This document shows, piece by piece, positions 1-10,910 of a stretch of DNA of 64,000 nt (positions are counted from its first letter, which is position 1; each line of letters starts with the position of its first letter). Origin of the DNA: Malus domestica (taxonomy: Eukaryota > Streptophyta > Magnoliopsida > Rosales > Rosaceae). The position numbers and the translations under genes were made by a program. The stretch is taken from contig NC_091675.1 in NCBI RefSeq assembly GCF_042453785.1, forward strand, positions 322,501 through 386,500, given 5' to 3'. The notes beneath the pieces are model-generated. The model was not told where the DNA came from and searched no databases. It was given only the letters and a program-made list of their open reading frames with translations.

Positions 1-1419
1 GGTGCAGAGTTTTATAATACAAAACCTCGATAACATTAGTAATTATTCTACCACTTATAAGTTAATCTACTCAGCATTTGCTCTACTAAATACGTACGTC
101 CAGTCACCCCTCCCCCCCTCTCAAAAAGGATAATCGACATTATCCTCCAAGATAAACGGGATATGGGTGATCGTATGCCTTAAGATAAAAAGAGCAATAC
201 TTATTCAAAGCTGTGTTTATAATATCAGTATTAGTAAAAACATTGATATTTAAATTTGTGAAAATATCGTTAGATATATCGAATATGGATATTGCTATTG
301 GTCTCAATAGAAATGAAGGAAATTTAAAATGAAATTTTAGAAATTACCAAACACGAGTTTGAACGAAATATAAAAGTCTTTCTAATATTTAACAAATGTG
401 TCAAAAAATATCTATCAATTTTAGTCTAAACTCAAACATTTCTCCCATATAAAATGAAGTGAAGTTCAGATTTTACCCTCAATTTAAATTTTCAATCATA
501 TTAAAGAAATTTTAAATATTAATTCTAGGCTACAGTAGCAAATAAAATTTACCACGTAACCGTCGTATTATCCCATTTCTCTCTCTGTCCATTCTCTCGT
601 AAAGTAAAGGAAGATTTTCGAAAAACACAAAGTAAAAGGTGTTTTGTTTCCTTTTCATTTTAGTGATTTTCCTTCCTTAAACACCTCAGAAAAGACGAGA
701 GAGAGAGAGAGGTGACGTATCTTATTGGACTTGTAGTGTAGGGCATCAGAAACGAGGGAGGGATGGGAAGGGAGCTGGTATGGGATGGGGTGAAGAAAGA
801 GAAATTTTTAGTTGTGACAGGAACACAAATGATACATTATGTGTTTTTCTATAAGTGGTAAAAATTTTAATTTTTAAGTTATTAACCTTTTATCACACAG
901 AATCTACTATTTATATAAGAACACGTGGTATACCACCTCAGGTGATCGTCACATTGAAAAATCTATGGTGAAGAAGGAGAAATTTTTTAGTTTGTCAGGC
1001 TAGCACATTAAACATCATTATATAAGTGGTTAAAAAGATTTTCTCAAGTATACAATCATGAAATTTTTTATTTTTTTTTTGAAGTATCTAATAATTTGAA
1101 TTATAACACTTAGTTTACCTGATTGTATTTTGATACACTAAAAAATCTCTCAGTGAAAAAGGGATTTAATTGGGTGTGAGCGAGGACAGGAAGGCAGGCA
1201 AGAAAAGAGTGAAGGGGAGGGTTTCATCAGAACCGAGGGAGGGGGAAAAGTGGGGAGAAGAATAAGTATGATGATGATACATGATAGGGTTTGATATCCA
1301 TCCTTCGTAAAATATGCCTCCTGTAGCCTTCCCTCTACGAGTAGGATTCCAACCATCCGTCGATTCTGTTCAGATTTCTTCTCTGCTGTCTTCTCTTCTC
1401 ATTTTCTTTTTGACCTAAC

Positions 1420-1458
<39 letters not shown>

Positions 1459-1590
1459 AAAAGAGTACTGAAACCTATCTCTCAATAAATTAATTACACC
1501 GACAACCTCCCATCCCATTTATTGTGAGTACGTAATAAAATAAATAGAACCATCTGCCTCTCCTAACCCTAATAAGCCTTCACTCCTCTC
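1..1590. other. AT-rich intergenic DNA
   Basis: No gene is recognisable here. The stretch is AT-rich, with two loosely similar segments around 795-900 and 965-1060 that share a purine-rich block followed by a motif reading ataagtggt. A CT microsatellite ends the interval. The right edge is the presumed promoter of the MIR394 gene. Short open frames on both strands look random: they lack family motifs and splice context. Confidence 0.6.
1435..1455. repeat. (CT)n microsatellite
   Basis: An uninterrupted CT dinucleotide tract lies about 140 bp upstream of the predicted MIR394 TATA box. CT-rich tracts are common in plant core promoter and leader regions, so it may belong to the MIR394 promoter. 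That role is inferred. Confidence 0.9.
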
Positions 1591-1593
1591 CAA

Positions 1594-1600
1594 TATATAC
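1594..1600 (+). promoter_or_regulatory. Predicted TATA box of MIR394
   Basis: The motif TATATAC lies about 95 bp before the base of the microRNA foldback. A transcription start 25-35 bp downstream would place the hairpin in the first 100 nt of the primary transcript, which is normal for plant MIR genes. The call rests on motif and position only. Confidence 0.45.
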
Positions 1601-1689
1601 GTACGTTATCGCTGTCCATCTCTATCTGTTTCTGTGTTAGAAGAATTGTATGCGTGGGTCTCGTAGCTAGCTCTGTAAACGTGGATGAT

Positions 1690-1857
1690 CACGTGGGTTT
1701 CGCAAAGCGTTTCTTACAGAGTTCTTTGGCATTCTGTCCACCTCCTCTTTCTTCGATCTCTTTCTCCCTCTCTTGCTGTGTATGTATGTGGTTTAATGGA
1801 TGGAGGTGGGCATACTGCCAACAGAGTTCTGTTGGATTCTCTTTGTAAAACCCTCGT
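1690..1857 (+). ncRNA. MIR394: MIR394 microRNA precursor
   Basis: Positions 1726-1745 read exactly as the conserved plant miR394 (TTGGCATTCTGTCCACCTCC). Positions 1804-1823 carry the partner strand AGGTGGGCATACTGCCAACA, which pairs with it leaving short 3' overhangs. The stem extends outward: bases near 1691-1705 pair with 1841-1856. The mature strand is on the 5' arm and the loop is about 58 nt, as in other miR394 precursors. The family's known target is the F-box gene LCR, which controls shoot meristem competence and leaf shape; no LCR homologue or target site is visible in this window. In Arabidopsis MIR394B is, as I recall, At1g76135, next to AMY2 (At1g76130). Here AMY2 is also the next gene, which supports orthology. 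Open frames across the hairpin are spurious. Confidence 0.95.
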
Positions 1858-2324
1858 GAGTGTATATATGTATCGTTACGCAGTACTCGATCCTCCTCAA
1901 GACACAAGGGTAAGAACTATTCATCTGCAACGGCATCAGTTTCTGGTGGTGCTGCTAATCCTGATTCCCCAGTTCATTACATTTCCCTATTTTGTACAAA
2001 TCAGATGTTTTTTTTTCATCCCATAATTTATTGGTCTGTTAATTTGCAGGGTCCAAGAATTATGTTGCCTGTTGAGCACTCTTGAACAGCGCAACCATCA
2101 CCAGTGTACTCTTGAAATTTGTTTCTCTTTGACCAATTACACTTCATTTTGTGCCTGTTGAGCACTCTTGAAATTTGTTTCTTTTTAATAATTGATTGGT
2201 GCCGCGACTGCTGATGATTGGGAAGTAGCTAGCTAATGGAGCCCTAGTTTCCGATTGTGTTTTGCTTACTTGTGTAGATATATACCCAATTTCTGAAATC
2301 TTTAGTTTCTTACCTCATCAATGA

Positions 2325-2470
2325 GGGGATCAATCTTTTACACATCCCTGTTTACTTCTCACACACCCTTTTAAATTTTCAGCCGTCGGATCAGATAAAT
2401 TGAAGAAGATTAACGGCGAAAAATTAACAAAGGTGTGAGAAATAAAAAAATGTGTGTGGATAATATCCCC
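2325..2470. mobile_element. Short palindromic MITE, family A copy 1
   Basis: A unit of about 146 bp that is largely self-complementary: the left end runs ggggat ... tacttctcacacacc and the right end is its inverted counterpart, ggtgtgagaaataaa ... atcccc. The centre has the family signature of a gtcgga-type motif followed by a gaagaagatt-like block. Three relatives occur in this window at 39307-39451, 55431-55569 and 62553-62700. There is no coding capacity, so it is a non-autonomous element. The superfamily is unassigned because I cannot fix a target-site duplication. Confidence 0.7.
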
Positions 2471-3746
2471 TTAAGGTTTTCTGAGCCTATTTCTGTTTGT
2501 TCTTTGTTTTTTACTAGGGGGCGGGACAGAGGGGCTCAAACAACATAACGAAATCAATTAACCTATAGCTAGGGTTATCAACTCCTAAGAGATCATATGG
2601 GAGGAAGCCAAGGAAGCAGGATGAGGGAGGTCAAAGACTCTAAACAAAGGTAGCATTTGATGATGGACAAGAAACATCATTAGAACGCTGTCAGAACAAA
2701 AGTGATGGCTAAGGCTTCCTCAAGTGTTGTTATCTTTGACATTAATGCTATCTTTATTAGCAGTGATTCCTGTTTCTTTTCTTTTCTTTTCTGATGTGTA
2801 ATGATGCTGATTACAAGATTAAATCAATACCAATACAAAGCGGTATATTAGTGATCATGGCATGCATGCATGCCTGCCACAGTTGTGTTTAGTGTCAGTG
2901 ATTTGTGTTTTAATTATGGTTTTCTGGTGGACCAACGTCTTTTAATGTCACGACCGATGAGGCCATTGCAGCCCTACCACTTACTCAAGTCGAGAAGAAG
3001 GAGAATGCGTTTCTACTGTCTGATATCTTCCACTCTTCTCCCCCAAGGCCTGTACCTATTGCCATAATACCTACTTAGCAACGTAGGGTTATGATTGAAC
3101 CACTGACGATGCCAATAAATAACGCAGGGAAGAAACATCATCCCACACACCCCTCTCTTGGCTCGTTCGTGATTGACGGTTAATTACCATATAACTTGGG
3201 TGATGGGTGATATTTATCACCACTCACATTTCTTCGACTTGTTTTGGAGAGTCTCTATAACGTCGTTATAAACGAATGGGGGTGGACTACTTTCAACTGG
3301 TTGAAGGCAAAAACGGAAAAGGAGAAGAAATGATTAATGCGAGCCTCCTATATACCTAATTAATTTTGAATAAACGCCATGCAAAATTGAATAATTAGTG
3401 TTTTCTGGAGTGGAGCGGGATCGCTTTCCGCTGTGGTGGGCCGGTGGCCACAATCCTTTGTTGGCTATATGCCCCTCAACGCCTTACCTGCTTACCACTC
3501 ACATGCACGTTACATCACGAGCTCAGTCAATATTCCTTCGTTTTATTCAAAGAGTAATCTTTCTTCCGTTGACCTGAATCCCAGGGCAACTGTGACCCGG
3601 GGTATTTTCTACCTCTACATATGTAGAAGACAACGTGAAAAAATAAGGAAAATTACCATGTTCTGCAAGGCTGCAAGTGATGAAAAGGGAATCCGTAAAC
3701 TAGCAAAAAGGAAATCTGCAGTTTCACTTCACTCGCATAAGATATT

Positions 3747-3899
3747 AAGAAAAATTAATGAAAAAAGTTTGAAAACTTTTTGTTTTAACGATAATGACAA
3801 AATAAATGGTAAAGTGAATAGTACTAATATTGACTTTTTAGTATAAAAATATAATTTTTCGTTAAAATAAACAATACAGAGAGCTTTTCGTTAAAGTTC
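3747..3899 (-). mobile_element. Short dispersed repeat, family B copy 1
   Basis: About 150 bp sharing an ordered set of blocks with 42588-42732 (opposite orientation) and 45238-45388. Read on the minus strand the blocks are aactttaacgaaaagctctc, a spacer with ttcgttaa-type repeats, actaaaaagtcaat, a block near tactattcactttaccattt, and cgttaaaac. No open frame is conserved, so it is probably a MITE. Confidence 0.65.
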
Positions 3900-4962
3900 A
3901 TAAGATATTATTATTTGTCTTCATGATTGATGAAAGCACGTTTAATCCCTTCATCTGTTCAAGGAAAAGCATTGGAACGAGAACCGCCACCATCACCATT
4001 GCCACGGTTTACAATAAAGTTTTGAAAAGAAGAAAGGTTTTTAATTAATAGATTAAAACTCCTCATGAACCTATATAAGTACTGCCCACAGAGACAAATG
4101 ATGTTGATTGTTGAAATCTATCCTTTAGTTTAGACATGATGATTTCTCACATCTCTGTAAACCCATTAAATACAAACAAGTCAGTATTTGTAATCCAAAA
4201 AAAAAAGTGATAGATTTACATATATCAGTCTTGTACAATAAAAAGCGCAAAACAAGTGCACTCAATGGTTATATGTTACATCACCGTTCAAGGGTCGTTG
4301 TTCTAAAAAAAAAACTTTATAGTTGTCTAAATATTTAGAAATTGCTAGACAAAACAAAAATGAAAATAAGTAAAATCAAGTAGGTAACCCAATTAATTTA
4401 ACCAAACAGAGACTATACTAGTGTACCATCTCAAGTGTCAAGTGACTCATACAAGTAATATTCAATAAGATAAATTCATTAATTTACGTGACAAGTACAC
4501 ATCACTTGTCATGTTATATGATATACCAATATTATTACCATCTGCATCTAGTATTTGGTTATTGTGAATTATAATTGTGATATCGGTGTCTTGCACATTA
4601 TTATATTTGGTGGAACTCTTTTTACCAAAAGAATTGTGCTCTTTTCACTAAAGAATTGTATGATTGCATTACATATTTGTGTCCATATGGGGGTGGGGTT
4701 GGCATCATATATTCTCTCACGGGACCAAGTTAACTTTCTCTTCGTTTTTACTATAAAATTGGATGATTGCTTTTATCGTTTCATGTCCAAGTACATAGGG
4801 TGGAGGATGTCAAAGATGAGGAAGTGGATTCTCATCCTATTTGGTGTAAACAAGTATTAGCAACCGTGGGAAGCATTGAGCCGCCAGTCAGTTCCCAGTG
4901 CGTAGAATAAATGTTGTTTCGTCTTATAAGTAGAAGCTACATCCATAATTAATCTTTCTAAG

Positions 4963-7900
4963 TTACTTGTTCCAAACAGCATATCTGTGGCCGCTGGTTG
5001 CCAGTGTCCACTCCCTACTGGCCGGGCACCATGAACCATCCCCAATTTTCATGCAGATTTTCTCCCCTATTATAGCAGAGTAGAGGTTCGGCTGGGCCTC
5101 CAGGATCGTAATAGATGATCGGCTGTGAATGTCTTGACGCTTCCTGATGTCAATCTGCAGACAAGTGCCAATGCTAACAAATGAGAAACGTTTGTTCAAA
5201 AAGCATCAAGTCCAAAAAGGGAACTGCCTATGGCCGTATACTGCATACCAGTTTCACAATCTGATCATGAATGGAGTCACCCCAATCATAGAAATGATCG
5301 TAGAAAACTGTTGGTATTCCTGGGTGCATGAGTATGTATGCGTAACCCTGCGGAAAGCATTGACGTGGAAGTTAGCGAACTTGCACTCCAATTTTTAGGT
5401 AGGTAATAAGAATTATTCCCATATTAATTAGAATATAGCAGCTGCCAGCAATAACAACAATGACAAGAATATTATGCATCTGGATTTCCCATCTAAATGC
5501 AAAGCATTTGAACTTAATAAACAAGTTTTCGTACCTCCATAATATGATTTGAAGGGAAGGGCCAATGAGCCTGCAAGACAAAATGATTATAATGTGAGTG
5601 GATTTCCTACTTTCACTATGGAGCCAAAAGGTCACTTTCTGAAATGATAGGTACCACAGTAACATAAATGAGATACTTTTGTATGCAGTGAAAATGTAGT
5701 TTTATACAGAGAAAGTATTAATCAGGGTTGTTTAGGCCCAAACTTGACCTGTTCAGCCCAAAAGATTGTAAGTCTAAGTTCTCACTTCTCAATGATATTT
5801 ACTTCAGCAGAACAGAATAGCAATCGTACCTGTGTTGAGCCTGTATCATGGTTATCAAGGAATGTGACAGCTCTCGACGGCCACCATCCAATTAAACCTG
5901 GTGGCTTCCCTTGGGGGTCACGCAGGCGCCACAATTGTCCTTTAACAGCTTCCTGCAATGAATGCATGGATAAATGTCCAAACACCAAACAAGAAAATAG
6001 GAAGGGGCGGTGGCAACCGGAAGAAAAAGGAAAGGGAAATGGTATTCGTTGATGAAGAGATATTTTGATGAGTATGGACGTTATTACAATCTAGAAAAAA
6101 GGTGGCCAGTACTACGGATACAGCAGACGGAACAGACTTGGAAGGGGTACTAGTATTCATAGAATCATAGGTGAAGAGAGATTTTGATGAAGATTGCTAC
6201 ATGTTTTCTTTTCTGATATATAATAAAAAGGTTCACCAGTACATGTTTTCTTATATATAAAGGGTTCACCAGGACTCATTATTCGTGATTGCAGACGTCC
6301 ATTCTTAACAAACTGTTATGTATGTGTGTTAAGGGATGGGCTGCAGTTGGATATGCCAGTTTGTTTGCAAATGGAAGATACCTGAAGAATTCCCTTGGTT
6401 GTGAAGTCAAACGCAGTTGATAGCTGTCCAGTGCCATTGATCCAATTTACTATCCGCTGTCTGTGGCTATCTGCATAACATTACCAATCATGATAAAGAT
6501 CAAACAGTCAGCTCAATGCTAAATCCTCAGTAGAAAGAGATTTGATCACTGAACCCATTTAAGACAGCAAATTACAATACAGGTCAAATGGAAGGGCAAA
6601 AAGGAATGCTATCAACAGGGATAAGCTACCCTTTATACGGTAGTATGCAGTGTCAAACTTATTAAGTTCTTCAAGCCCAATACCCTGCACATCTCAAAAC
6701 CATATAATCCAATACCTTGGTTGTAATCCAGGCCATGATCGTTATAGTTGCAAGAGTCCCAATACTCCCCAACAGAAAAAATTGGTTTTGCTCCTTCAAT
6801 GTATTCTTTCACATATTTTGCTGAATAACTATTGTAACATTGAAAACACGTAATGGCCAATTAAATCAAAGACAAGGAAAAAAGAGTAAGCAGTGAATAA
6901 ACCCAGTTACAAACGAAACGAAACTCAATTTTATGCATGTATATGTCTTACCCCCTTGCAAAATCAAATCGGAAATCCTGAAAACCAACATTATTACGTA
7001 GCCACTGCAGCCATCCTGTAATATCTTTTCGAACAAAAGGTTGGCTATGATCAATATTCGGAACCCCATGGAAATTGTCACCAGTACTTCGATTACCCTG
7101 ATATATAAAATACAGAGAAAAACAATGAGCTTAACAGACATTGCATCATGAATCATGCAGAGTCATTCAAGCAGTGACAGATTTCATTACCAGTCCACCG
7201 GTACAAGATGTGACAGCACGTTCATCCCATGACAATGAAATTCCATCATAGCGGTTGTACATTCCACCATGCCCTCGGGTAGTCCCAACACGATGATTGA
7301 TAACAATGTCAGCCATTGCTCTAACTTTATGTTGCTTCATTTTTTGAAGTAAAGATTTTATTAAGTTCTCGGATCCATATTTAGAATTGAGGGAATATAT
7401 GTCCTGCGGAAGGTAACCTACAATAAGAGAAAAAGAAAAAAAACATGATGGTCCAATCATCTATATGCAGAGAGAATAAGAAACCAGCCTAGAAAATTTG
7501 TGCATCCAACCTTCTGGTGCAAAGGATTGAGTTGCTGGTGGCAACCATGCTGACGTAAAACCAGATCTTCCTATATCCGGAACTTTTGTTTCTAAATTTC
7601 TCCACCAATCATGTTTATGAGACTCCCAATTGAAGGCCTGTAGATATAGTTCAGTCAAACCATATTCTTGATTAAGCTGAGAGCTATAATAGCTTTAATG
7701 CAACCAAAACAATTTACCATCATTACAGTATTAAGTAAATAAAAAAAAGTTTGAAACATACAGCTGCGACCGTTTTACTTATCCAACAATACAGAACACC
7801 GCGGTTTAATCACTTCAACTATATATTTTATGTATAAAATGGCTCCGACAAGTTGTTGTACATATCTTAGTATTATATGGAAACTGTCAAATTTACCTGA

Positions 7901-8386
7901 AAAAGGATTTCTCTTCCATTGCGCACTGCTGCACCTGCAAATGAATCCGAAAGCATACTTTAGTGTCAAGAAAAGGAAGATACGTAAAATGTTCTCAATG
8001 AACCAAGCATTCTAATGTCAGAAAATACCACATTTATATGAACACAAGATAACTAGAGAGCTTAATCTATGCCTATTCAACATGTGCAGTTATAATTCTT
8101 AATGTTCGTGATTGAAATTTCCAAATTCACAAGAGAAAGTACGATCTGCCTTTTCATACGGCCTATTTGAATCCCTTATCCCCTTTAATCACAGAGAATT
8201 AATGGAAAGCATCACCGGGCAAAAGCAAAAGCATACCAATATCATTCTGCTGCGCGTTTTCTCGTGAATCCTGCATTTTATCAAAATGGAAAATTAGAGA
8301 AAAGAAGTCCTCTACTCTTGTGTATGTGTGTGAATGAGTGAGAGAGATTGAGAAGGCGTGTATACATTGCTGCGTAGGTAACCCAT
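4963..8386 (-). CDS. AMY2: Cytosolic alpha-amylase, AMY2 type
   Basis: A glycoside hydrolase family 13 endo-amylase that cuts alpha-1,4 bonds in starch or glucan. Twelve coding exons were joined at GT-AG sites: 8386-8366, 8270-8237, 7934-7897, 7637-7511, 7417-7191, 7097-6952, 6828-6716, 6470-6382 (inner edge +/-1), 5952-5830, 5570-5535, 5347-5249 and 5154-4963. The product is about 414 residues, close to the 413 of Arabidopsis AMY2. The start MGYLRSN opens without a signal peptide, and unlike plastid AMY3 there is no long N-terminal extension, so cytosol is expected. The catalytic triad is visible: Asp194 in FRFDFARG, Glu219 in FSVGEYWDS and Asp301 in [14 protein letters not shown] supplies the metal and substrate region, and the C-terminal beta domain ends [11 protein letters not shown] noncoding first exon ends at the donor at 8800. 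The gene is divergent from the pseudouridine synthase gene across a duplicated promoter. No frame damage is seen. Confidence 0.95.
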
Positions 8387-8799
8387 TCGACTCAGGATGT
8401 AGTTTCCCAACTCGGCACCGGATTGCAAATAAGGCACCAACAGTTAATCCTACATGGATGAACAACATGAGTGCACCAAAACATTGGCCAGATGACCATA
8501 AAGCTATAAAATCACAATTGACTAGCACAAAAAATAGAGGAGAAGACATTAAAATCTTGCTGATGATAAACGTTCATCCGTTTCGTCTCATATTTCGCGA
8601 GAACAAAGTCATACAGGTTAAAATTAATAAAACCCAACACGAATGTAAGCACAAGTGTATTTAATTTGCTCAACTACAAGTCTACAACTAGAAGATGATT
8701 CCATGAGCTTGAAATGTGAAAAAATGCAGGGCTTCGGACCTTTTACGCATTCTTAAATTCTTAATAACGAATTTCAAGGGGGAGAAAATTGAGACGTAC

Positions 8800-9118
8800 C
8801 GAAGGCTCTACGGCTGGCTGCGATTGCGGTTGTGGGTTTGTGGTTGTGCCGTTGGGCAACATAAATAGCACAAACAAAAAGCTGAAAATTCGAGGGAGAC
8901 CACCGAATTCGAATCACGCCGACGAACGACACAAGTTGAAAAGGTGAAAAGAGAATATTGAAAGCTGTGCTGTAAAAGGAAGAAAAAGGATTCGATTGCG
9001 AAACGCGATGGAGGGAAGGGGAGACAAGGATTGGAGGGAATGTTCATACTCCCCGAGGCCGCTCTCATGCCTCATGCTGCAGACTGCAACATGAACCGTA
9101 GAAACGATGTACGGATAC
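8800..9118 (-). other. Noncoding first exon of AMY2 (proximal copy)
   Basis: On the minus strand this segment ends at a good donor (CTTCG|GTACG at 8800/8799), just inside the proximal edge of the duplicated unit, and is preceded by a TATA-like motif at 9145-9151. It would join to an acceptor upstream of the ATG at 8386; I could not choose that acceptor confidently. A short open frame across it has no homology features and is probably leader sequence. Confidence 0.55.
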
Positions 9119-9144
9119 ATTGAAACGTGGCATTTCACTATAGA

Positions 9145-9151
9145 CTTATAG
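9145..9151 (-). promoter_or_regulatory. Predicted TATA box of AMY2 (proximal copy)
   Basis: The minus strand reads CTATAAG, about 25-35 bp before the predicted AMY2 leader exon. The inner end of the MITE begins only 6 bp upstream, so the proximal promoter above the TATA box would be transposon-derived. The identical motif recurs at about 10178-10184 in the second unit. Assignment is by motif and position. Confidence 0.4.
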
Positions 9152-9157
9152 GGGGGA

Positions 9158-9576
9158 GGGGCGTTTGTTGCGTCGGTCTATCTCGTACTTGACTAGCTTC
9201 AAGGATTAAGTTGGACTGGCTTAGACTAGACTAAGCTGGACTAACTTAATGAAGCGTTTGGTGCAGTGTTGGACTAAAAAACTGAATAATAACAAATTCT
9301 AATATTATATTATTTAATATATAAATTATTAATATTTTATTATAATCTAGGTAACCGGAGATGACGAGGAGTCTATCGGAATGGTCGTTGAGCATGACGA
9401 GGTCGAGAGATGATAGTCTTAGCTAGTTCCATGGTTATTGGGGGGTCTCGCTAAGACCTCTTAGTGAAGGGTTTTGTCCATGCTAGTCCCCTTTAGTCTT
9501 ATCAATGTTAGTCCCAGCATGGAACAAATACAGTATTGGACTACAGCTAGTCCAGTCCAGTCCAGTTAAACGCCCC
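9158..9576. mobile_element. MITE with GGGGCGTTT termini, copy in unit 1
   Basis: Perfect 9-bp inverted ends GGGGCGTTT...AAACGCCCC enclose about 419 bp of noncoding DNA. The interior has several inverted tgga-cta type motifs (gactagactaagctgg, gctagtccagtccag) and the motif GCGTTTGGTGCAGT, which recurs in the larger TIR element at 45613-46600. No clear target-site duplication is visible, so the superfamily is open; hAT-like or PIF-like are both possible. Confidence 0.65.
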
Positions 9577-9790
9577 CCGGAGATGGCGTAAGACCTATAA
9601 CTTTAGGCCTTGGGCCTTAGTATTTCCCTTTCCAATCTGGGCCTATCTTCGGCCCAACCGAAACAGAAGGACCCACCAATGCGCGTGGGCCTGCGAGACT
9701 GACTTCGAACTTCCCAAGTTCGCTCGCATGATTCGCACAGCAAATTCAAGGGCCACTTTCAGGGGCACCCCAGTAATTAAGCCAAAACAA

Positions 9791-10818
9791 AATAACGAAT
9801 TTCAAGGGGGAGAAAATTGAGACGTACCGAAGGCTCTACGGCTGGCTGCGATTGCGGTTGTGGGTTTGTGGTTGTGCCGTTGGGCAACATAAATAGCACA
9901 AACAAAAAGCTGAAAATTCGAGGGAGACCACCGAATTCGAATCACGCCGACGAACGACACAAGTTGAAAAGGTGAAAAGAGAATATTGAAAGCTGTGCTG
10001 TAAAAGGAAGAAAAAGGATTCGATTGCGAAACGCGATGGAGGGAAGGGGAGACAAGGATTGGAGGGAATGTTCATACTCCCCGAGGCCGCTCTCCTCTCA
10101 TGCCTCATGCTGCAGCCTGCAACATGAACCGTAGAAACGATGTACGGATACATTGAAACGTGGCATTTCACTATAGACTTATAGGGGGAGGGGCGTTTGT
10201 TGCGTCGGTCTATCTCGTACTTGAAGCTAGGATTAAGTTGGACTGGCTTAGACTAGATTAAGCTGGACTAACTTAATGAAGCGTTTGGTGCAGTGTTGGA
10301 CTAAGAAACTGAATAATAATAAATTCTAATATTATATTATTTAATATATAAATTATTAATATTTTATTATAATCTAGGTAACCGAAGATGACGAGAAGTC
10401 TATCGGGAATGGTCGTTGAGCATGACGAGGTCGAGAGATGATAGTCTTAGCTAGTTCCATGGTTATTGGGGGGTCTCGCTAAGACCTGTTAGTGAAGGAT
10501 TTTGTCCATGCTAGTCCCCTTTAGTCTCATCAATGTTAGTTCCAGCATGGAACAAATACAGTATTGAACTACAGCTAGTCCAGTCTAGTCCAGTTAAACG
10601 CCCCCTGGAGATGGCGTAAGACCTATAACTTTAGGCCTTGGGCCTTAGTATTTCCCTTTCCAATCTGGGCCTATCTTCGGCCCAACCGAAACAGAAGGAC
10701 CCACCAATGCGCGTGGGCCTGCGAGACTGACTTCGAACTTCCCAAGTTCGCTCGCATGATTCGCACAGCAAATTCAAGGGCCACTTTCAGGGGCACCCCA
10801 GTAATTAAGCCAAAACAA
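9791..10818. repeat. Tandem duplication, unit 2 (AMY2/PUS bidirectional promoter)
   Basis: The second unit carries a full extra copy of the AMY2 noncoding exon with its splice donor (about 9828-10146), the TATA-like motif and the MITE, and it ends about 90 bp before the pseudouridine synthase ATG. The 210 bp nearest the pseudouridine synthase are identical in the two units. The distal AMY2 exon could act as an alternative first exon; this is inferred, and transcript data are needed to decide. Confidence 0.95.
10190..10604. mobile_element. MITE with GGGGCGTTT termini, copy in unit 2
   Basis: The duplicated partner of the element at 9158-9576, about 415 bp, with the same perfect 9-bp ends. It differs from its partner by about a dozen substitutions, mostly transitions, plus a small deletion near the left end. 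The copy arose by segmental duplication, not by a new insertion, because the flanks are identical. Confidence 0.65.
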
Positions 10819-10910
10819 AATAGCAAGTAAAACATGGTCTCGTTCTAGGGTTTTATCGGGGTACAGAGAAAACTGCAAGTTTGCAAGATGCCTACTTCCT
10901 GTTAATTGAA

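Larger units (their letters stand above)
1858..4960. other. Intergenic region between MIR394 and the AMY2 3' end
   Basis: About 3.1 kb without a recognisable gene. It holds the downstream part of the MIR394 transcript, one copy each of two short dispersed repeat families (2325-2470 and 3747-3899), and otherwise unremarkable AT-rich sequence. The AMY2 3' untranslated region should occupy the last few hundred bases. Confidence 0.6.
8763..9790. repeat. Tandem duplication, unit 1 (AMY2/PUS bidirectional promoter)
   Basis: This 1,028-bp unit is followed head-to-tail, with no spacer, by a second unit at 9791-10818. Aligning them by eye gives about 13 substitutions and four small indels, roughly 98.5% identity. 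Each unit contains the AMY2 splice donor and noncoding first exon, its TATA-like box, a MITE of about 415 bp, and the segment that directly precedes the pseudouridine synthase gene. The intergenic promoter was therefore doubled as a block and the MITE was present before the duplication. Confidence 0.95.

Noticed and set aside
1654-2026. Overlapping open frames of 64-113 codons
   Set aside because: They run through the MIR394 hairpin and show no protein family motif. The RNA foldback explains the conservation.
9836-10171. A 111-residue minus-strand frame, repeated in part at 8808-9138
   Set aside because: It lies over the duplicated noncoding AMY2 first exon. The two copies are disrupted differently by a small length change, and the sequence ends at a splice donor, so leader sequence is more likely than protein.
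10881-10910. N-terminal extension of the pseudouridine synthase beginning with TTG
   Set aside because: TTG is not a normal start in plant nuclear genes. The first in-frame ATG is at 10911.
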